Part shown: one piece after another, positions 1-9,372 of the stretch
How the letters are laid out: every line of letters starts with the position of its first letter
How positions within the stretch are numbered: position 1 is the first letter of the stretch
Source of the DNA: Ralstonia sp. SET104
GTDB lineage: Bacteria; Pseudomonadota; Gammaproteobacteria; Burkholderiales; Burkholderiaceae
Assembly (NCBI RefSeq): GCF_003851545.1
Contig: NZ_BHVX01000001.1
Span: 186,001 to 250,000 of the forward strand
Reading direction: 5' to 3'
Length of the DNA stretch: 64,000 nucleotides
Translations under genes and position numbers: made by a program
The notes under the pieces: generated by a model
The model's input: only the letters and a program-made list of their open reading frames with translations
Databases searched by the model: none
Told to the model about the DNA's origin: nothing

Positions 1-317
1 TGCTGTACCTGATTCTTTTCGACTACACCGCGCCACGCGAAGCACTCGACCGCGTGCTGCCTGCGCACCGCGCGCATCTGGATGCCCACTATGCGAGCGG
101 GCACTTTCTGATGTCGGGGCCGTTCTTTCCGCGTGAAGGCGGCGGCATCCTGGCGCGCGCCCAATCTCGCGAGGAAGTCGACGCCATCGTCGCACGCGAC
201 CCCTTTGTGATTGAGAACCTGGTACAGGCGCACGTGATTGCCTGGGGCCCGAACCGCCGCAGCGCCGATGTGCCGCAGGCGTGGTTGCCCGACGCGCCGG
301 TCGTCGCTTCGACTTAA
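1..317 (+). CDS. YciI family protein (5' end cut by one base)
   Basis: Small alpha/beta ferredoxin-fold protein of the YciI-like family. The reading frame is open from base 3 and the first two bases (TG) look like the end of an ATG, so only one base of the gene seems to be missing and the protein starts (M)LYLILFDYTA. Length is about 105 residues, normal for the family. Typical features are the N-terminal hydrophobic strand, the HRAHLDAHYASGHFLMSGPF region and a C-terminal acidic/aromatic tail. The biochemical role of most YciI proteins is uncertain; the related muconolactone-isomerase fold suggests a small-molecule enzyme. The gene ends 52 bases before the ClcB-like channel gene on the same strand. 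Confidence 0.85.
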   Translation, partial: LYLILFDYTAPREALDRVLPAHRAHLDAHYASGHFLMSGPFFPREGGGILARAQSREEVDAIVARDPFVIENLVQAHVIAWGPNRRSADVPQAWLPDAPVVAST

Positions 318-369
318 GGCCGGTGCGGTGGCGCCGCTATCATGTCGATCTGTTCTTGCGCGAATCGAC

Positions 370-1770
370 ATGACCGACACGCCGCCCCAACCTGATACGC
401 CGCGCCTGCGATGGTGGCGGCGCGCGATTGCCCGGTTGCCGTTTGGACGCGAGCACTTGGTGTTTGTGATTGCCGGCGTGATCGGCTGCGCGGGGGCCTT
501 GTCGACGATCCTGTTTCGCGAGTGCTTGCGCCACCTCCAATGGTGGCTCTCGGGGACGGATCAGGGCCTGGTGGCCACGGCACGTGCGCTGCCCTGGTGG
601 GCACGCCTGCTGGTGCCGACGTTGGGTGGGCTGCTGGCGGGCATTACGTTGCAGGTCGGTCTGAAGTGGATCCCGCGCAAGGGCTCCGAAGACTATATGG
701 AAGCGATTGCCGTGGGCGATGGCGTGCTCAGCGCGCGGCAGAGCTTGGTACGCAGTGCGTCGTCGCTGTGCTCGGTGGCCAGCGGTGCGTCGATCGGGCG
801 CGAAGGGCCGATGGTGCAACTGGCGGCGATGTGCGGTTCGCTGGTGGGCCGCGCGCTGCGGCATTGGACGCCCATGCCGGTCGAGCAACTACGCCTGCTG
901 GTGGCGTGCGGTGCGGCGGCCGGTATTACGTCTGCCTACAACGCGCCCATCGCGGGCGCCGTGTTCGTCTGCGAAATCGTGTTTGGTGTGATCACCACGG
1001 CGACGCTGGGGCCCCTGCTGGTGGCCGCCGTCACGGCTGACATCGTGGTGCGCCAGTTTTTCGGATACGGCGCCGTCTACGAGATGCCGCACTTCGATTT
1101 CGTGTCCGGCTGGGAGGTGCTGACGTATCTGGGCCTTGGTTTGGCCGCCGGCATGGTGGGGCCGCTGCTGCTCGGCTTGATTGACCGCGCGCGCGATGCG
1201 TTTGCGCGTACCCGGTTGCCGCTCACGTTGCAATTGGCCGCCGGCGGGTTGATTGTCGGTGCGCTGTCGACGGGCGCGCCCGAGGTCTGGGGCAACGGCT
1301 ACAGCGTCGTCAATAGCTTTCTGCACGCGCCGTGGCTGTGGCAGACCGTGGCGCTGGTGCTGATCTGCAAGGTGGTGGCAACTGCATCGAGCGCGGGATC
1401 GGGCGCGGTGGGTGGTGTGTTTACGCCCACGCTGTTCTGCGGCGCGGCGCTAGGGTTGTTGTACGGCACGGGCATGCACGCGCTGCTGCCGGATGCGGCG
1501 CCGGTGCCCGTCAGCTACGCCGTGGTTGGCATGGGCGCGCTGCTGGCAGCCACCACGCACGCGCCGCTTATGTCGATCCTGATGATTTTCGAGATGACGC
1601 TGTCGTATCAGGTGGTGTTGCCGCTCATGCTGGCGTGCATCACTGGCTATGTGACGGCGCATGCGGCGGGCGCGCCGTCGGTATATGCACGCGCGTTGGC
1701 CCGCAATCGTGAAGATGCGGGCGATGACGCCCAGCACTTGCCATCACCCTCCGGCGGCACGCAGAAATAG
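370..1770 (+). CDS. ClcB-like voltage-gated chloride channel/antiporter
   Basis: Polytopic inner-membrane CLC family protein, 466 residues, probably exchanging Cl- for H+. The gating-glutamate motif GREGP is at residues 143-147 (Glu145) and the GGVFTP motif lies in the C-terminal half. The first CLC signature GSGIP is not present; the matching place reads GSEDYMEA, as I recall for E. coli ClcB (TDYMEA type) rather than ClcA, which is why I call it ClcB-like. I chose the ATG at 370; the open frame extends further upstream but that part overlaps the YciI gene and lacks membrane character. No CBS domains follow the channel core. It appears to be a single gene. Confidence 0.9.
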   Translation: MTDTPPQPDTPRLRWWRRAIARLPFGREHLVFVIAGVIGCAGALSTILFRECLRHLQWWLSGTDQGLVATARALPWWARLLVPTLGGLLAGITLQVGLKWIPRKGSEDYMEAIAVGDGVLSARQSLVRSASSLCSVASGASIGREGPMVQLAAMCGSLVGRALRHWTPMPVEQLRLLVACGAAAGITSAYNAPIAGAVFVCEIVFGVITTATLGPLLVAAVTADIVVRQFFGYGAVYEMPHFDFVSGWEVLTYLGLGLAAGMVGPLLLGLIDRARDAFARTRLPLTLQLAAGGLIVGALSTGAPEVWGNGYSVVNSFLHAPWLWQTVALVLICKVVATASSAGSGAVGGVFTPTLFCGAALGLLYGTGMHALLPDAAPVPVSYAVVGMGALLAATTHAPLMSILMIFEMTLSYQVVLPLMLACITGYVTAHAAGAPSVYARALARNREDAGDDAQHLPSPSGGTQK

Positions 1771-1891
1771 GTACGCTCTGCTACCAGTTTTGGCCGGTAT
1801 GGGCCCTACGATGAGCGAGGGCCGAGATGAAGCCGCAGCGTCACACTGGGAATGGTGCGACGCAATATTCACACGGTCTGTGCGGCTCGGC

Positions 1892-2047
1892 TTAGTGGCC
1901 CGAACGGCGATACAGCTCGGCCATCATGCCGCAGCTTTCCACATGCAGCGCAACGGCGCGGCTTGCCTCACGGCGCACAATTTGCCAGAAACGGGCGAAA
2001 CGCGAGGCAGGGGCGGCAGCGGTGGTGTCGAGGGCGGTGGCTTTCAT
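1892..2047 (-). CDS. Small hypothetical protein (51 aa)
   Basis: Short frame in the 385-base gap between the ClcB-like gene and the phosphotransferase. It starts MKATALDTTAAAP and ends ELYRRSGH, with a central helix-like stretch rich in Arg, Ala and aromatic residues (RFARFWQIVRREASRAV) that could form an amphipathic helix. An AAGGA ribosome site lies about 7 bases before the ATG, and an almost perfect 24-base palindrome (2068-2091) lies just upstream, so it has the look of a regulated small gene. No family is recognised. It is shorter than most gene finders accept. The alternative is a non-coding regulated RNA. Confidence 0.55.
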   Translation of the reverse strand: MKATALDTTAAAPASRFARFWQIVRREASRAVALHVESCGMMAELYRRSGH

Positions 2048-2067
2048 GGCAGTTCCTTGTTGAGCGA

Positions 2068-2091
2068 TAACCTAGGGATAACCCTATGTTA
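2068..2091. promoter_or_regulatory. Palindromic operator-like site before the 51-aa gene
   Basis: Reads on the minus strand TAAC-A-TAGGG-TTAT-CCCTA-G-GTTA, an inverted repeat in which every outer and inner arm base pairs. It lies 20 bases upstream of the 51-residue frame, where a repressor or activator would act. The binding protein is unknown. Confidence 0.5.
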
Positions 2092-2155
2092 GTCTCAATA
2101 TTGCGATGCAGCAAATCGGGCTTGCCAGTGTCGCCTCATCACCACATGTATGCGA

Positions 2156-4729
2156 CTAATTGACCACTCTACTGACCGTCCCGGCATTGCCGTCCACCCG
2201 GATCGGCTCGCCATCGTTTAACTGCCCCCGGATGCCTGGCAGGTTCACCACGGCTGGAATGCCGAATTCGCGCGCCACGATGGCGCCGTGCGACAGGTAG
2301 CCACCGGTTTCCATGACCAGCCCGCCAGCCTTCAGGAAGAGTGGTGTCCAGGCGGGGTCGGTACTCGGGGCGACGAGGATGTCGCCAGCCTGCAGCGCCG
2401 TGCCGGCGGCGGCGTTGTCAATCACCCGCGCGTGCCCCTGTGCAGAACCCGCACCGACGGCTGTGCCGCTCCAGGTATCACCAACTGGGGCGATTGGGGT
2501 GCCGCTTGGGGTGCCGCTTGGGGGGGCGCTTGGGTGGCCGCTCGGGGCAGCGGCTGCGACAAGCGCTTCGCCGTGTTCGGTGATGATGTCCGGCTCCGTC
2601 TCAACGGCATAGCTGCTCAATTGGTGGCGGCGCTCACGCGCACGCTGGGCGGCAAAGCGCAGCGGCAACGTGCCGGTGCCGGCGGCCAGGCATTCGTCCA
2701 GCGTCAGGTTGAAGATGTCTTCCGGCGCATCGAGCCCTTCGTTGCCGACCAGCTTGTCTGCCAGCTTCAGCAGGCCGATGCGCAGCACTTCCAGATACGC
2801 TACCAGCGCGCTACGTGCAGCTTCACGCTGGTTGCTATCGCGCACGGCACCCTTGAGCATCGCCCGCACAATCGGGCGCAGCCAAAACGGCAGCCGCTGC
2901 CACGCTTGCCGGGATGCCGCCTGCTGCCGTTGCCGCACGGCGTGCGCATCGCTGCCGATCAGGCCAACGACGAGATCGAGCAAATAGTCCGGTTGCTCGC
3001 GCCAGCGCGGGTGCCGGAAGTTGCTCTCTTCAATGGCGCGGTGGCCGTAGCGCTCCAGGAACCCCCTGAACTGCTGGCGGAATGGGCTGTGCGCCGGCAG
3101 TTGCTGCGCCCATTGCGCGCCGATACGCGCACCGCCGCGCAGCCAGGCGAGTGCCTCGGTATCGGTGGTGACTGTCTGTGCCAGTGCCATCAGGTCGTAG
3201 CTCTGCTGCGCCGTCACGCTGGGTTCGGCGCCGGCCATGAGCGCGGCGGCCAGAGCATGCCCTTCGCCGGGGCGCTGTTTTTCAATGACGTCGACAAGGC
3301 CCGAGACCGAGCCACCCGCCGAGCCTTGCAGGAAGAACAGGCTGTCTGCGCGTCGCACGATGTTGAAGCGCTCGCGCAGGCAGGTGGCCAGTTCGGCGGT
3401 GGTTTCCGGCCACGCGTTTTCACGCCATTGCGTGGCTTGCTTGCGCGCGCGGTTGAGATCGCTCTGTGCATGGCGGCGTGCGGTGCCGGCGCTGAACAGG
3501 TAGCGCATGAGCCGTGCGCCGCGTGCGAGCCGCTGCGGCCACGTCACGGCCGGCAGCGCGATCGCGGGCTGCGTGCCGCCCAGCATGCGGTTGATGGCCT
3601 CCGGCGCGATGCCGAACGCGTCAAACGCCTCCCACTGCATCAACGAGACATCGAGATACACGCGGCCCCGAAACAGTCCGGCACGCGCCAGCCCGGGCAG
3701 CAGCGGATAGCCGGCCAGCGAGTACGCCAGCGTCAGCATGCGGTTGGCGGCGTGACCGTAGAGTGTCCAGTCGATGGGCGACAGCGGCGCGGGGAACATC
3801 TCGCGCGTGTTGCCGCGTGTCCAGAGCGTCGGCTGGGTTTGCAGCGCCGGGTAGGTATGTCGTGCGCGCGTGGTGATGGGCCGTGCCTGCACGATCCAGA
3901 AGCGCTGGCCGTCCCAGGCCCATTCGATGTCGTAGCGCGGCAGCGCAAAGTCCAGCGCGCGTGCCGTGTCGCGCGCCACCGTGGCAAGAGCGATGAGCTG
4001 CGCGCCGTCCAGTACGGCCCGGCGCGCATCTTCCGCTGCCGTATCGGCGAGTGCCGTACCGCCTTCGGGCAGCGCGCGCGTCATGCGGCGCTTGCTGCCG
4101 ATCTGGCGTTCGAGCACGCGGAGCGTGTCATCTTGCGCGACTTCCAGCCGATCGATGTCGCCGTCGGCTTGGCCGCCCACCAGCGCTTCGCCCAGGCCCC
4201 AGTGCGCGTTGATGACGATGTGGTCGTCCCGGCCGCTCTGCGGGTCGCCCGTGAACGCGATGCCTGCGGCCACTGCGGGCAGCATCGGCATGATGACCAC
4301 GGCCATCGCCATGTCGATGGTGTCGATGCCGAAGCGCTCGCGGTATGCCAACGCTTGCGGTGCGTGCACGGAATCCCACACGGCGCGCACCGCTTCCGAC
4401 AGCGCCTGCGCGCCGATGACGTTCAGGCGCGTTTCATGAATGCCCGCGAACGAACGTTGTGCCGAATCCTCCTGTGGCGCGGACGAACGCACAGCCAACG
4501 GCGTGTCCTGCCAGCCACGCGCAGCCAGTGCTTGTGCAAGGGCAGCCAGCACGGCATCGGGCACGGCATCACCTCGCACCCGCCCGCGGCTGGCTTCTGC
4601 AGCCAGCACCACACCGTCGGGCACCGGCACGCCGAGTGTCGCCATCCGACCAAGCTGCCAGCCCTTGCCACCGGCCACTGCGGCGCCGGCTGCTGCGGCA
4701 GCCGGCCAATCAAGCACGAGCGTGTTCAT
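2156..4729 (-). CDS. PEP-utilising/rifampicin phosphotransferase-like enzyme
   Basis: Cytoplasmic 857-residue enzyme of the pyruvate phosphate dikinase superfamily. The N-terminal third is a PPDK-type ATP-grasp domain (starting MNTLVLDWPAAAAAG, with GGKGWQLGRM). The mobile phosphohistidine domain is at the very C-terminus: TGGYLSHGAIVARE with His814. In PEP synthase the histidine is central and a PEP-binding barrel follows; here nothing follows, which matches the rifampicin phosphotransferase layout (about 867 residues). A Ser/Gly/Pro linker around residue 730-750 is encoded by a 12-base repeat. Its start overlaps the stop of the upstream tetR gene by 4 bases (ATGA), so the two are co-transcribed. 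Substrate not proven; it may phosphorylate another antibiotic or metabolite. Confidence 0.85.
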   Translation of the reverse strand: MNTLVLDWPAAAAAGAAVAGGKGWQLGRMATLGVPVPDGVVLAAEASRGRVRGDAVPDAVLAALAQALAARGWQDTPLAVRSSAPQEDSAQRSFAGIHETRLNVIGAQALSEAVRAVWDSVHAPQALAYRERFGIDTIDMAMAVVIMPMLPAVAAGIAFTGDPQSGRDDHIVINAHWGLGEALVGGQADGDIDRLEVAQDDTLRVLERQIGSKRRMTRALPEGGTALADTAAEDARRAVLDGAQLIALATVARDTARALDFALPRYDIEWAWDGQRFWIVQARPITTRARHTYPALQTQPTLWTRGNTREMFPAPLSPIDWTLYGHAANRMLTLAYSLAGYPLLPGLARAGLFRGRVYLDVSLMQWEAFDAFGIAPEAINRMLGGTQPAIALPAVTWPQRLARGARLMRYLFSAGTARRHAQSDLNRARKQATQWRENAWPETTAELATCLRERFNIVRRADSLFFLQGSAGGSVSGLVDVIEKQRPGEGHALAAALMAGAEPSVTAQQSYDLMALAQTVTTDTEALAWLRGGARIGAQWAQQLPAHSPFRQQFRGFLERYGHRAIEESNFRHPRWREQPDYLLDLVVGLIGSDAHAVRQRQQAASRQAWQRLPFWLRPIVRAMLKGAVRDSNQREAARSALVAYLEVLRIGLLKLADKLVGNEGLDAPEDIFNLTLDECLAAGTGTLPLRFAAQRARERRHQLSSYAVETEPDIITEHGEALVAAAAPSGHPSAPPSGTPSGTPIAPVGDTWSGTAVGAGSAQGHARVIDNAAAGTALQAGDILVAPSTDPAWTPLFLKAGGLVMETGGYLSHGAIVAREFGIPAVVNLPGIRGQLNDGEPIRVDGNAGTVSRVVN
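2494..2541. repeat. Four 12-bp tandem units inside the phosphotransferase gene
   Basis: Units TTGGGGTGCCGC, TTGGGGTGCCGC, TTGGGGGGGCGC and TTGGGTGGCCGC follow one another. Twelve bases equal four codons, so copy number can change without breaking the frame; it encodes a Gly-Thr/Ala-Pro-Ser type linker just before the phosphohistidine domain. Confidence 0.85.
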
Positions 4730-5358
4730 CGCCCCTCCTTGCGGACCATGCCGTGCAGGAACAGATCGATGACAGCGGAGAAACCCTCGTGCAAGTCCAT
4801 GTCAGGATGTGCGAGCCAGCGCATCAGCGCGCCGAGATATAGATACTCGAACAGCCCCGCGAGGTGCTCGGCGTCAAGCCGCGTGTCGAGTTCGCCCGAT
4901 TGCTGCGCCGCGTCGATGAGTGCCATGAACACTGCTTCGAGCCCGCTGCGCTTGTCGGCGTCGCGGCTGCGGGCGGCCAGGTCAGCGCTGGCAAAGCGGT
5001 AGCGGAAATAAGAGGCGAGATAGGGGCGACGTGCGTTGCACCAATCGGCTGAGGCAGAAAGCAGCACCGACAGACGTGAGGCGAAATCCGGTTGCGCCTC
5101 GATCTGCCCGCGCAACTGCGCGCCGCCCGCCGCCAGTTCGGCATGGAACTGGTGCGCCAGCAGCGCTTCCTTGACCGGAAAGTGGTTGTACAGCGTGCCC
5201 TTGGACACGTCCGCCTGCGCAGCAATCTGTTCCATCGTCACTGCGTCGTAGCCGTGTTGCTCGAACAGGGCGAAGGCCGTGGTGGCCAGGTGGTCCAGCG
5301 TCTGGGTGCGTTTGCGCTCGCGAAGGCCGGCTGCGATAGGGATCGGGATGGATGGCAT
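4726..5358 (-). CDS. TetR family transcriptional regulator
   Basis: 210-residue regulator with an N-terminal TetR helix-turn-helix (about residues 18-62, including VTMEQIAAQADVSKGTLYNHF) and an all-alpha ligand domain. It is the first gene of a two-gene operon with the rifampicin phosphotransferase-like gene (4-base overlap) and is divergent from pip, 119 bases away. An inverted repeat TGAAC-N12-GTTCA in the divergent region is a plausible operator. By analogy with most TetR proteins it likely represses its own operon until a ligand binds; the ligand is unknown. Confidence 0.92.
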   Translation of the reverse strand: MPSIPIPIAAGLRERKRTQTLDHLATTAFALFEQHGYDAVTMEQIAAQADVSKGTLYNHFPVKEALLAHQFHAELAAGGAQLRGQIEAQPDFASRLSVLLSASADWCNARRPYLASYFRYRFASADLAARSRDADKRSGLEAVFMALIDAAQQSGELDTRLDAEHLAGLFEYLYLGALMRWLAHPDMDLHEGFSAVIDLFLHGMVRKEGR

Positions 5359-5360
5359 GA

Positions 5361-6431
<1,071 letters not shown>

Positions 6432-6445
6432 CGGATGACGGCCCC

Positions 6446-7351
6446 ATGACTGACTCAGCCGACCTGCGCTTCCTGCTCGCCATCCAGGACAACGGCAGCC
6501 TGGTGGCGACGGCGCGGGCACTGGATCTGACGCCATCGGCCGTGTCGCAGCGCCTGCAGCAGCTTGAGAAGAAGCTGGGCACGCGGCTGGTCGATCGCAC
6601 TGCGCGCAGCCTGCGTTTCACCCAGGAAGGCGCCTTGCTGTGTGAGCGCGGGGCAGAACTGATCCGCCTGCTCGATGCGCTGTCGGAGGACTTGCACACG
6701 CGCCGGGGTGGCTTGGTCGGTACGCTCAAGATCAACGCGCCGCTGGGGTTTGGGCGGCGGTACGTGGCACCGGTCATTGCCGATTTTCAGCAGCAGCATC
6801 CCGATGTCGATATCGAACTGACGCTTTCCGATGCGCCGCTTACGGAGGCTGCAGACCGGTTTGATGTGGTGGTGCATATCGGCGCGCTGCAGGTGTCGAA
6901 CCTGGTCGGCTATGCGATAGCGCCGAATGCGCGCTTTGTTTGCGCATCCCCGGCGTTGGTGAAGCGCTTCGGTTTGCCCGAAACGCCCGACGACCTGGCC
7001 GCGTTGCCCTGCATCGTGCTGCGCGAAAACAAGGAGGATGTATCGCTCTGGCATTTCAGCAAGGGGCGCACAAGCCGGAGTGTGCGCGTGCCAAGCCAAC
7101 TGATCTGCAACGACGGCGATGTGATCCGCCACTGGGCGTGCGAGGGCCGCGGCGTAATCCTGCGCTCCGAATGGGACGTGGCCGACGATCTGCATGCGGG
7201 CCGGCTGGTGCGCTTGCTGCCGGGCTGGAAGGCGCCCGACGCCAACGTGATCGCGCTCACACACAACCGCGCGGGTTTGCCACAACGCACGCGCCACTTC
7301 ATGCAGGCCCTGCAAGGCCGCTTCAAGCCTCACCCGCCCTGGCGCACTTGA
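6446..7351 (+). CDS. LysR family transcriptional regulator
   Basis: 301-residue LysR-type regulator. The winged helix-turn-helix is at about residues 4-62 (LDLTPSAVSQRLQQLEKKLG) and the co-inducer domain follows. The ATG at 6446 gives a standard N-terminus; the upstream in-frame extension overlaps pip and is not family-like. It lies 14 bases behind pip and may be co-transcribed with it, but LysR proteins often act on a divergent or distant gene. The C-terminal half resembles the CrgA/DsdC-like branch that is common in betaproteobacteria. Target and effector are unknown. Confidence 0.92.
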   Translation: MTDSADLRFLLAIQDNGSLVATARALDLTPSAVSQRLQQLEKKLGTRLVDRTARSLRFTQEGALLCERGAELIRLLDALSEDLHTRRGGLVGTLKINAPLGFGRRYVAPVIADFQQQHPDVDIELTLSDAPLTEAADRFDVVVHIGALQVSNLVGYAIAPNARFVCASPALVKRFGLPETPDDLAALPCIVLRENKEDVSLWHFSKGRTSRSVRVPSQLICNDGDVIRHWACEGRGVILRSEWDVADDLHAGRLVRLLPGWKAPDANVIALTHNRAGLPQRTRHFMQALQGRFKPHPPWRT

Positions 7352-7378
7352 TGTAGCCAGACTGAATCTTTGATTCAA

Positions 7379-7400
7379 ACCGGCTTCACCGAAAGCCGGT
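7379..7400 (+). terminator. Hairpin after the LysR gene
   Basis: ACCGGCTT and AAGCCGGT pair over 8 bases around a 6-base loop, 28 bases after the LysR stop. No T-run follows on the plus strand, so it may be a weak or factor-dependent terminator or an RNA-stability element. Confidence 0.35.
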
Positions 7401-7420
7401 GCGCGGTGCCTACAATCGGC

Positions 7421-7470
7421 TGCATCGATTTCCATCGATTTCCATCGATTTCCACCCATTTCCACCGATT
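7421..7470. repeat. Five 10-bp tandem units upstream of the HAD gene
   Basis: Successive decamers TGCATCGATT, TCCATCGATT, TCCATCGATT, TCCACCCATT and TCCACCGATT end 14 bases before the HAD start codon. The 10-base period is close to one helical turn, so the units present the same face of the DNA. Confidence 0.85.
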
Positions 7471-7484
7471 GGCAGGTGACAGAC

Positions 7485-8144
7485 ATGACCGCTTCTACGG
7501 CTTCCCCCGCTTCCGGCTACCCCAGGGCCATCCTGTTCGATCTGCTGACTGCGCTGCTCGATTCTTGGTCGCTGTGGAACCGCGCGGCCGGCTCTGAGCA
7601 GGCGGGCCGCGCGTGGCGCGCCGAGTATCTGCGGCTCACTTACGGCTGCGGCACGTACGTTCCCTACGAGGCGATGGTGCGGCAGGCGGCGCAGAACACC
7701 AGTTTGCCGGCTGCCGTGCCCGACGCGTTGGAAGCCAGTTGGCTGCTGCTCGCGCCGTGGCGCGGCGCGGCAGAAGCACTGGCCCAGCTCCAGCCGCACT
7801 GCAAGCTGGCCGTCGTCACCAACTGCTCGGAGCGGTTAGGCCGGCAAGCCGCGGCGCTGCTGCCCGTTACGTGGGATGCCGTCATCACGGCCGAGCAGGC
7901 CGGCGTATACAAGCCCGATCCGAAGCCGTACCGCATGGCGCTCGAACAACTGGGCGTGGGTGCGGCCGACGCTGCATTTGTGGCCGGCTCCAGCTACGAC
8001 ATGTTCGGCACGGCAGCCGTGGGCCTGCGCACGTACTGGCACAACCGCATCGGGCTGGCGCCGGTGGCGGGTGCCCGCTTGCCTGAGATCACCTCGCCCA
8101 CGCTGGACGACCTGTTGCCCTGGGCCCGTCGTTTTGCCGCGTAA
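7485..8144 (+). CDS. HAD superfamily hydrolase (2-haloacid dehalogenase-like)
   Basis: 219-residue HAD hydrolase. Motif I is ILFDLLTALLD with the nucleophile Asp19, motif II is VVTNCS, the motif III lysine is in YKPDPKPY and motif IV is GSSYDMFG. The Thr/Gly usually after the second Asp is replaced by Leu-Leu-Thr, seen in the dehalogenase-like branch. Start: ATG at 7485 has AGGTGA 5 bases upstream; the GTG at 7476 overlaps that ribosome site and is unlikely. It sits 23 bases before the D-threonine aldolase-like gene and is probably co-transcribed with it, suggesting a shared catabolic or repair role. Real substrate unknown. Confidence 0.9.
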   Translation: MTASTASPASGYPRAILFDLLTALLDSWSLWNRAAGSEQAGRAWRAEYLRLTYGCGTYVPYEAMVRQAAQNTSLPAAVPDALEASWLLLAPWRGAAEALAQLQPHCKLAVVTNCSERLGRQAAALLPVTWDAVITAEQAGVYKPDPKPYRMALEQLGVGAADAAFVAGSSYDMFGTAAVGLRTYWHNRIGLAPVAGARLPEITSPTLDDLLPWARRFAA

Positions 8145-8167
8145 GCAATCAGCATAAGGATGCAACC

Positions 8168-9319
8168 ATGACCGCCGAACCCTTTGAAACGCTCGACTCG
8201 CTGGATACGCCCGCAGCACTGATCGATCTGCCGCGCATGCAGCACAACATTGCTCGCATGCAGCACCGCATGAACGCGCTGGGCGTGAAGTTCCGCCCGC
8301 ATGTGAAGACCACCAAGTGCCTCGACGTGGTGCGCGCGCAGGTGGCGGCCGGCGCGCAGGGCATCACCGTCTCGACGTTGAAGGAGGCCGAGGCCTTCTT
8401 TGCCGCCGGCATTCGCGACATCCTGTATGCGGTGGGCATTGTCGCGGCCAAGCTGCCGCGTGCGATGGCATTGCGCCGTCGCGGCTGCGACCTGACGCTC
8501 GTGGTCGACAACGCAGAGGCCGCACAGGCCGTGGTGGACTACGCCCACGCACACGGCGAGCGCTGCGCCGTGTGGATTGAAGTCGATACCGACGGCCACC
8601 GCTCCGGCATCACGCCCGAGCAGGACACGCTGCTGGAAGTCGGGCGCATCCTGAAAGACGGCGGCATCGACGTGGGCGGCGTGATGACGCACGCTGGCTC
8701 CAGCTACGACCTGAACGACCACGCTGCGTTGGCTGCATTGGCCGAGCAGGAACGTGCCGGTTGCGTGCGCGCTGCGCAGCGCCTGCGCGAGGCGGGCGTA
8801 CCGTGTGTCGCGGTGAGCGTCGGTTCCACGCCCACGGCGCTGGCTACGGAACACCTCGAAGGTGTGACCGAGGTACGCGCCGGGGTCTACGTGTTCTTCG
8901 ATCTGGTCATGCACAACGTGGGCGTCTGCACGATGGACGAGATCGCCCTGAGCGTGCTGAGCACCGTAATCGGCCATCAGCCGGACAAGGGCTGGGTGAT
9001 CGTCGATGCCGGCTGGATGGCCATGAGCCGGGACCGCGGTACCGCCAGGCAGGCGCATGACTTTGGCTACGGGCAGCCGTGCGCGCTTGACGGCACGCCG
9101 TTTGATGGCCTCATGCTGATTGGCGCGAACCAGGAGCACGGCATCCTGGCGGCCAGCGATGGCTCGGTACGGAGCGATCTGGCAGAACGTTTCCCCGTTG
9201 GCACGAAGCTGCGCATTCTGCCGAACCATGCGTGCGCGACCGGAGCACAGTTTCCGGAATACCAGGCGGTATCGTCGCGCGGTGCGGTGCAGACGTGGGG
9301 GCGGTTCCACGGCTGGTGA
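8168..9319 (+). CDS. D-threonine aldolase / DSD1-family PLP enzyme
   Basis: 383-residue fold-type III (alanine racemase-like) pyridoxal-phosphate enzyme of the D-threonine aldolase and eukaryotic-type D-serine dehydratase family. The PLP lysine is Lys47 in FRPHVKTTK. The metal-binding pair at the C-terminus is His354 and Cys356 in LPNHACAT, which this family uses with a divalent metal. Such enzymes split D-3-hydroxyamino acids into glycine and an aldehyde, or dehydrate D-serine; the sequence alone does not decide. A strong intrinsic terminator follows 27 bases after the stop, ending the HAD-aldolase unit. Confidence 0.92.
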   Translation: MTAEPFETLDSLDTPAALIDLPRMQHNIARMQHRMNALGVKFRPHVKTTKCLDVVRAQVAAGAQGITVSTLKEAEAFFAAGIRDILYAVGIVAAKLPRAMALRRRGCDLTLVVDNAEAAQAVVDYAHAHGERCAVWIEVDTDGHRSGITPEQDTLLEVGRILKDGGIDVGGVMTHAGSSYDLNDHAALAALAEQERAGCVRAAQRLREAGVPCVAVSVGSTPTALATEHLEGVTEVRAGVYVFFDLVMHNVGVCTMDEIALSVLSTVIGHQPDKGWVIVDAGWMAMSRDRGTARQAHDFGYGQPCALDGTPFDGLMLIGANQEHGILAASDGSVRSDLAERFPVGTKLRILPNHACATGAQFPEYQAVSSRGAVQTWGRFHGW

Positions 9320-9345
9320 GTTGTCCGCTGCGCACGCCAAAAGAG

Positions 9346-9372
9346 AAAGGCCCGCAGCAATGCGGGCCTTTT
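9346..9372 (+). terminator. Intrinsic terminator after D-threonine aldolase gene
   Basis: GGCCCGCA (9349-9356), loop GCAA, TGCGGGCC (9361-9368), then TTTT. The preceding A-run extends the stem. Confidence 0.9.

Noticed and set aside
2071-2081. Partial match of the palindrome to a homing endonuclease site (I-SceI)
   Set aside because: Only about ten bases agree and no homing endonuclease gene is present; the symmetry explains the sequence better as an operator.
2288-5002. Very long plus-strand frame opposite the phosphotransferase and tetR genes
   Set aside because: It is the antisense shadow of two clear genes; the amino-acid content (His, Arg, Gln rich) is that of a GC-rich complement.
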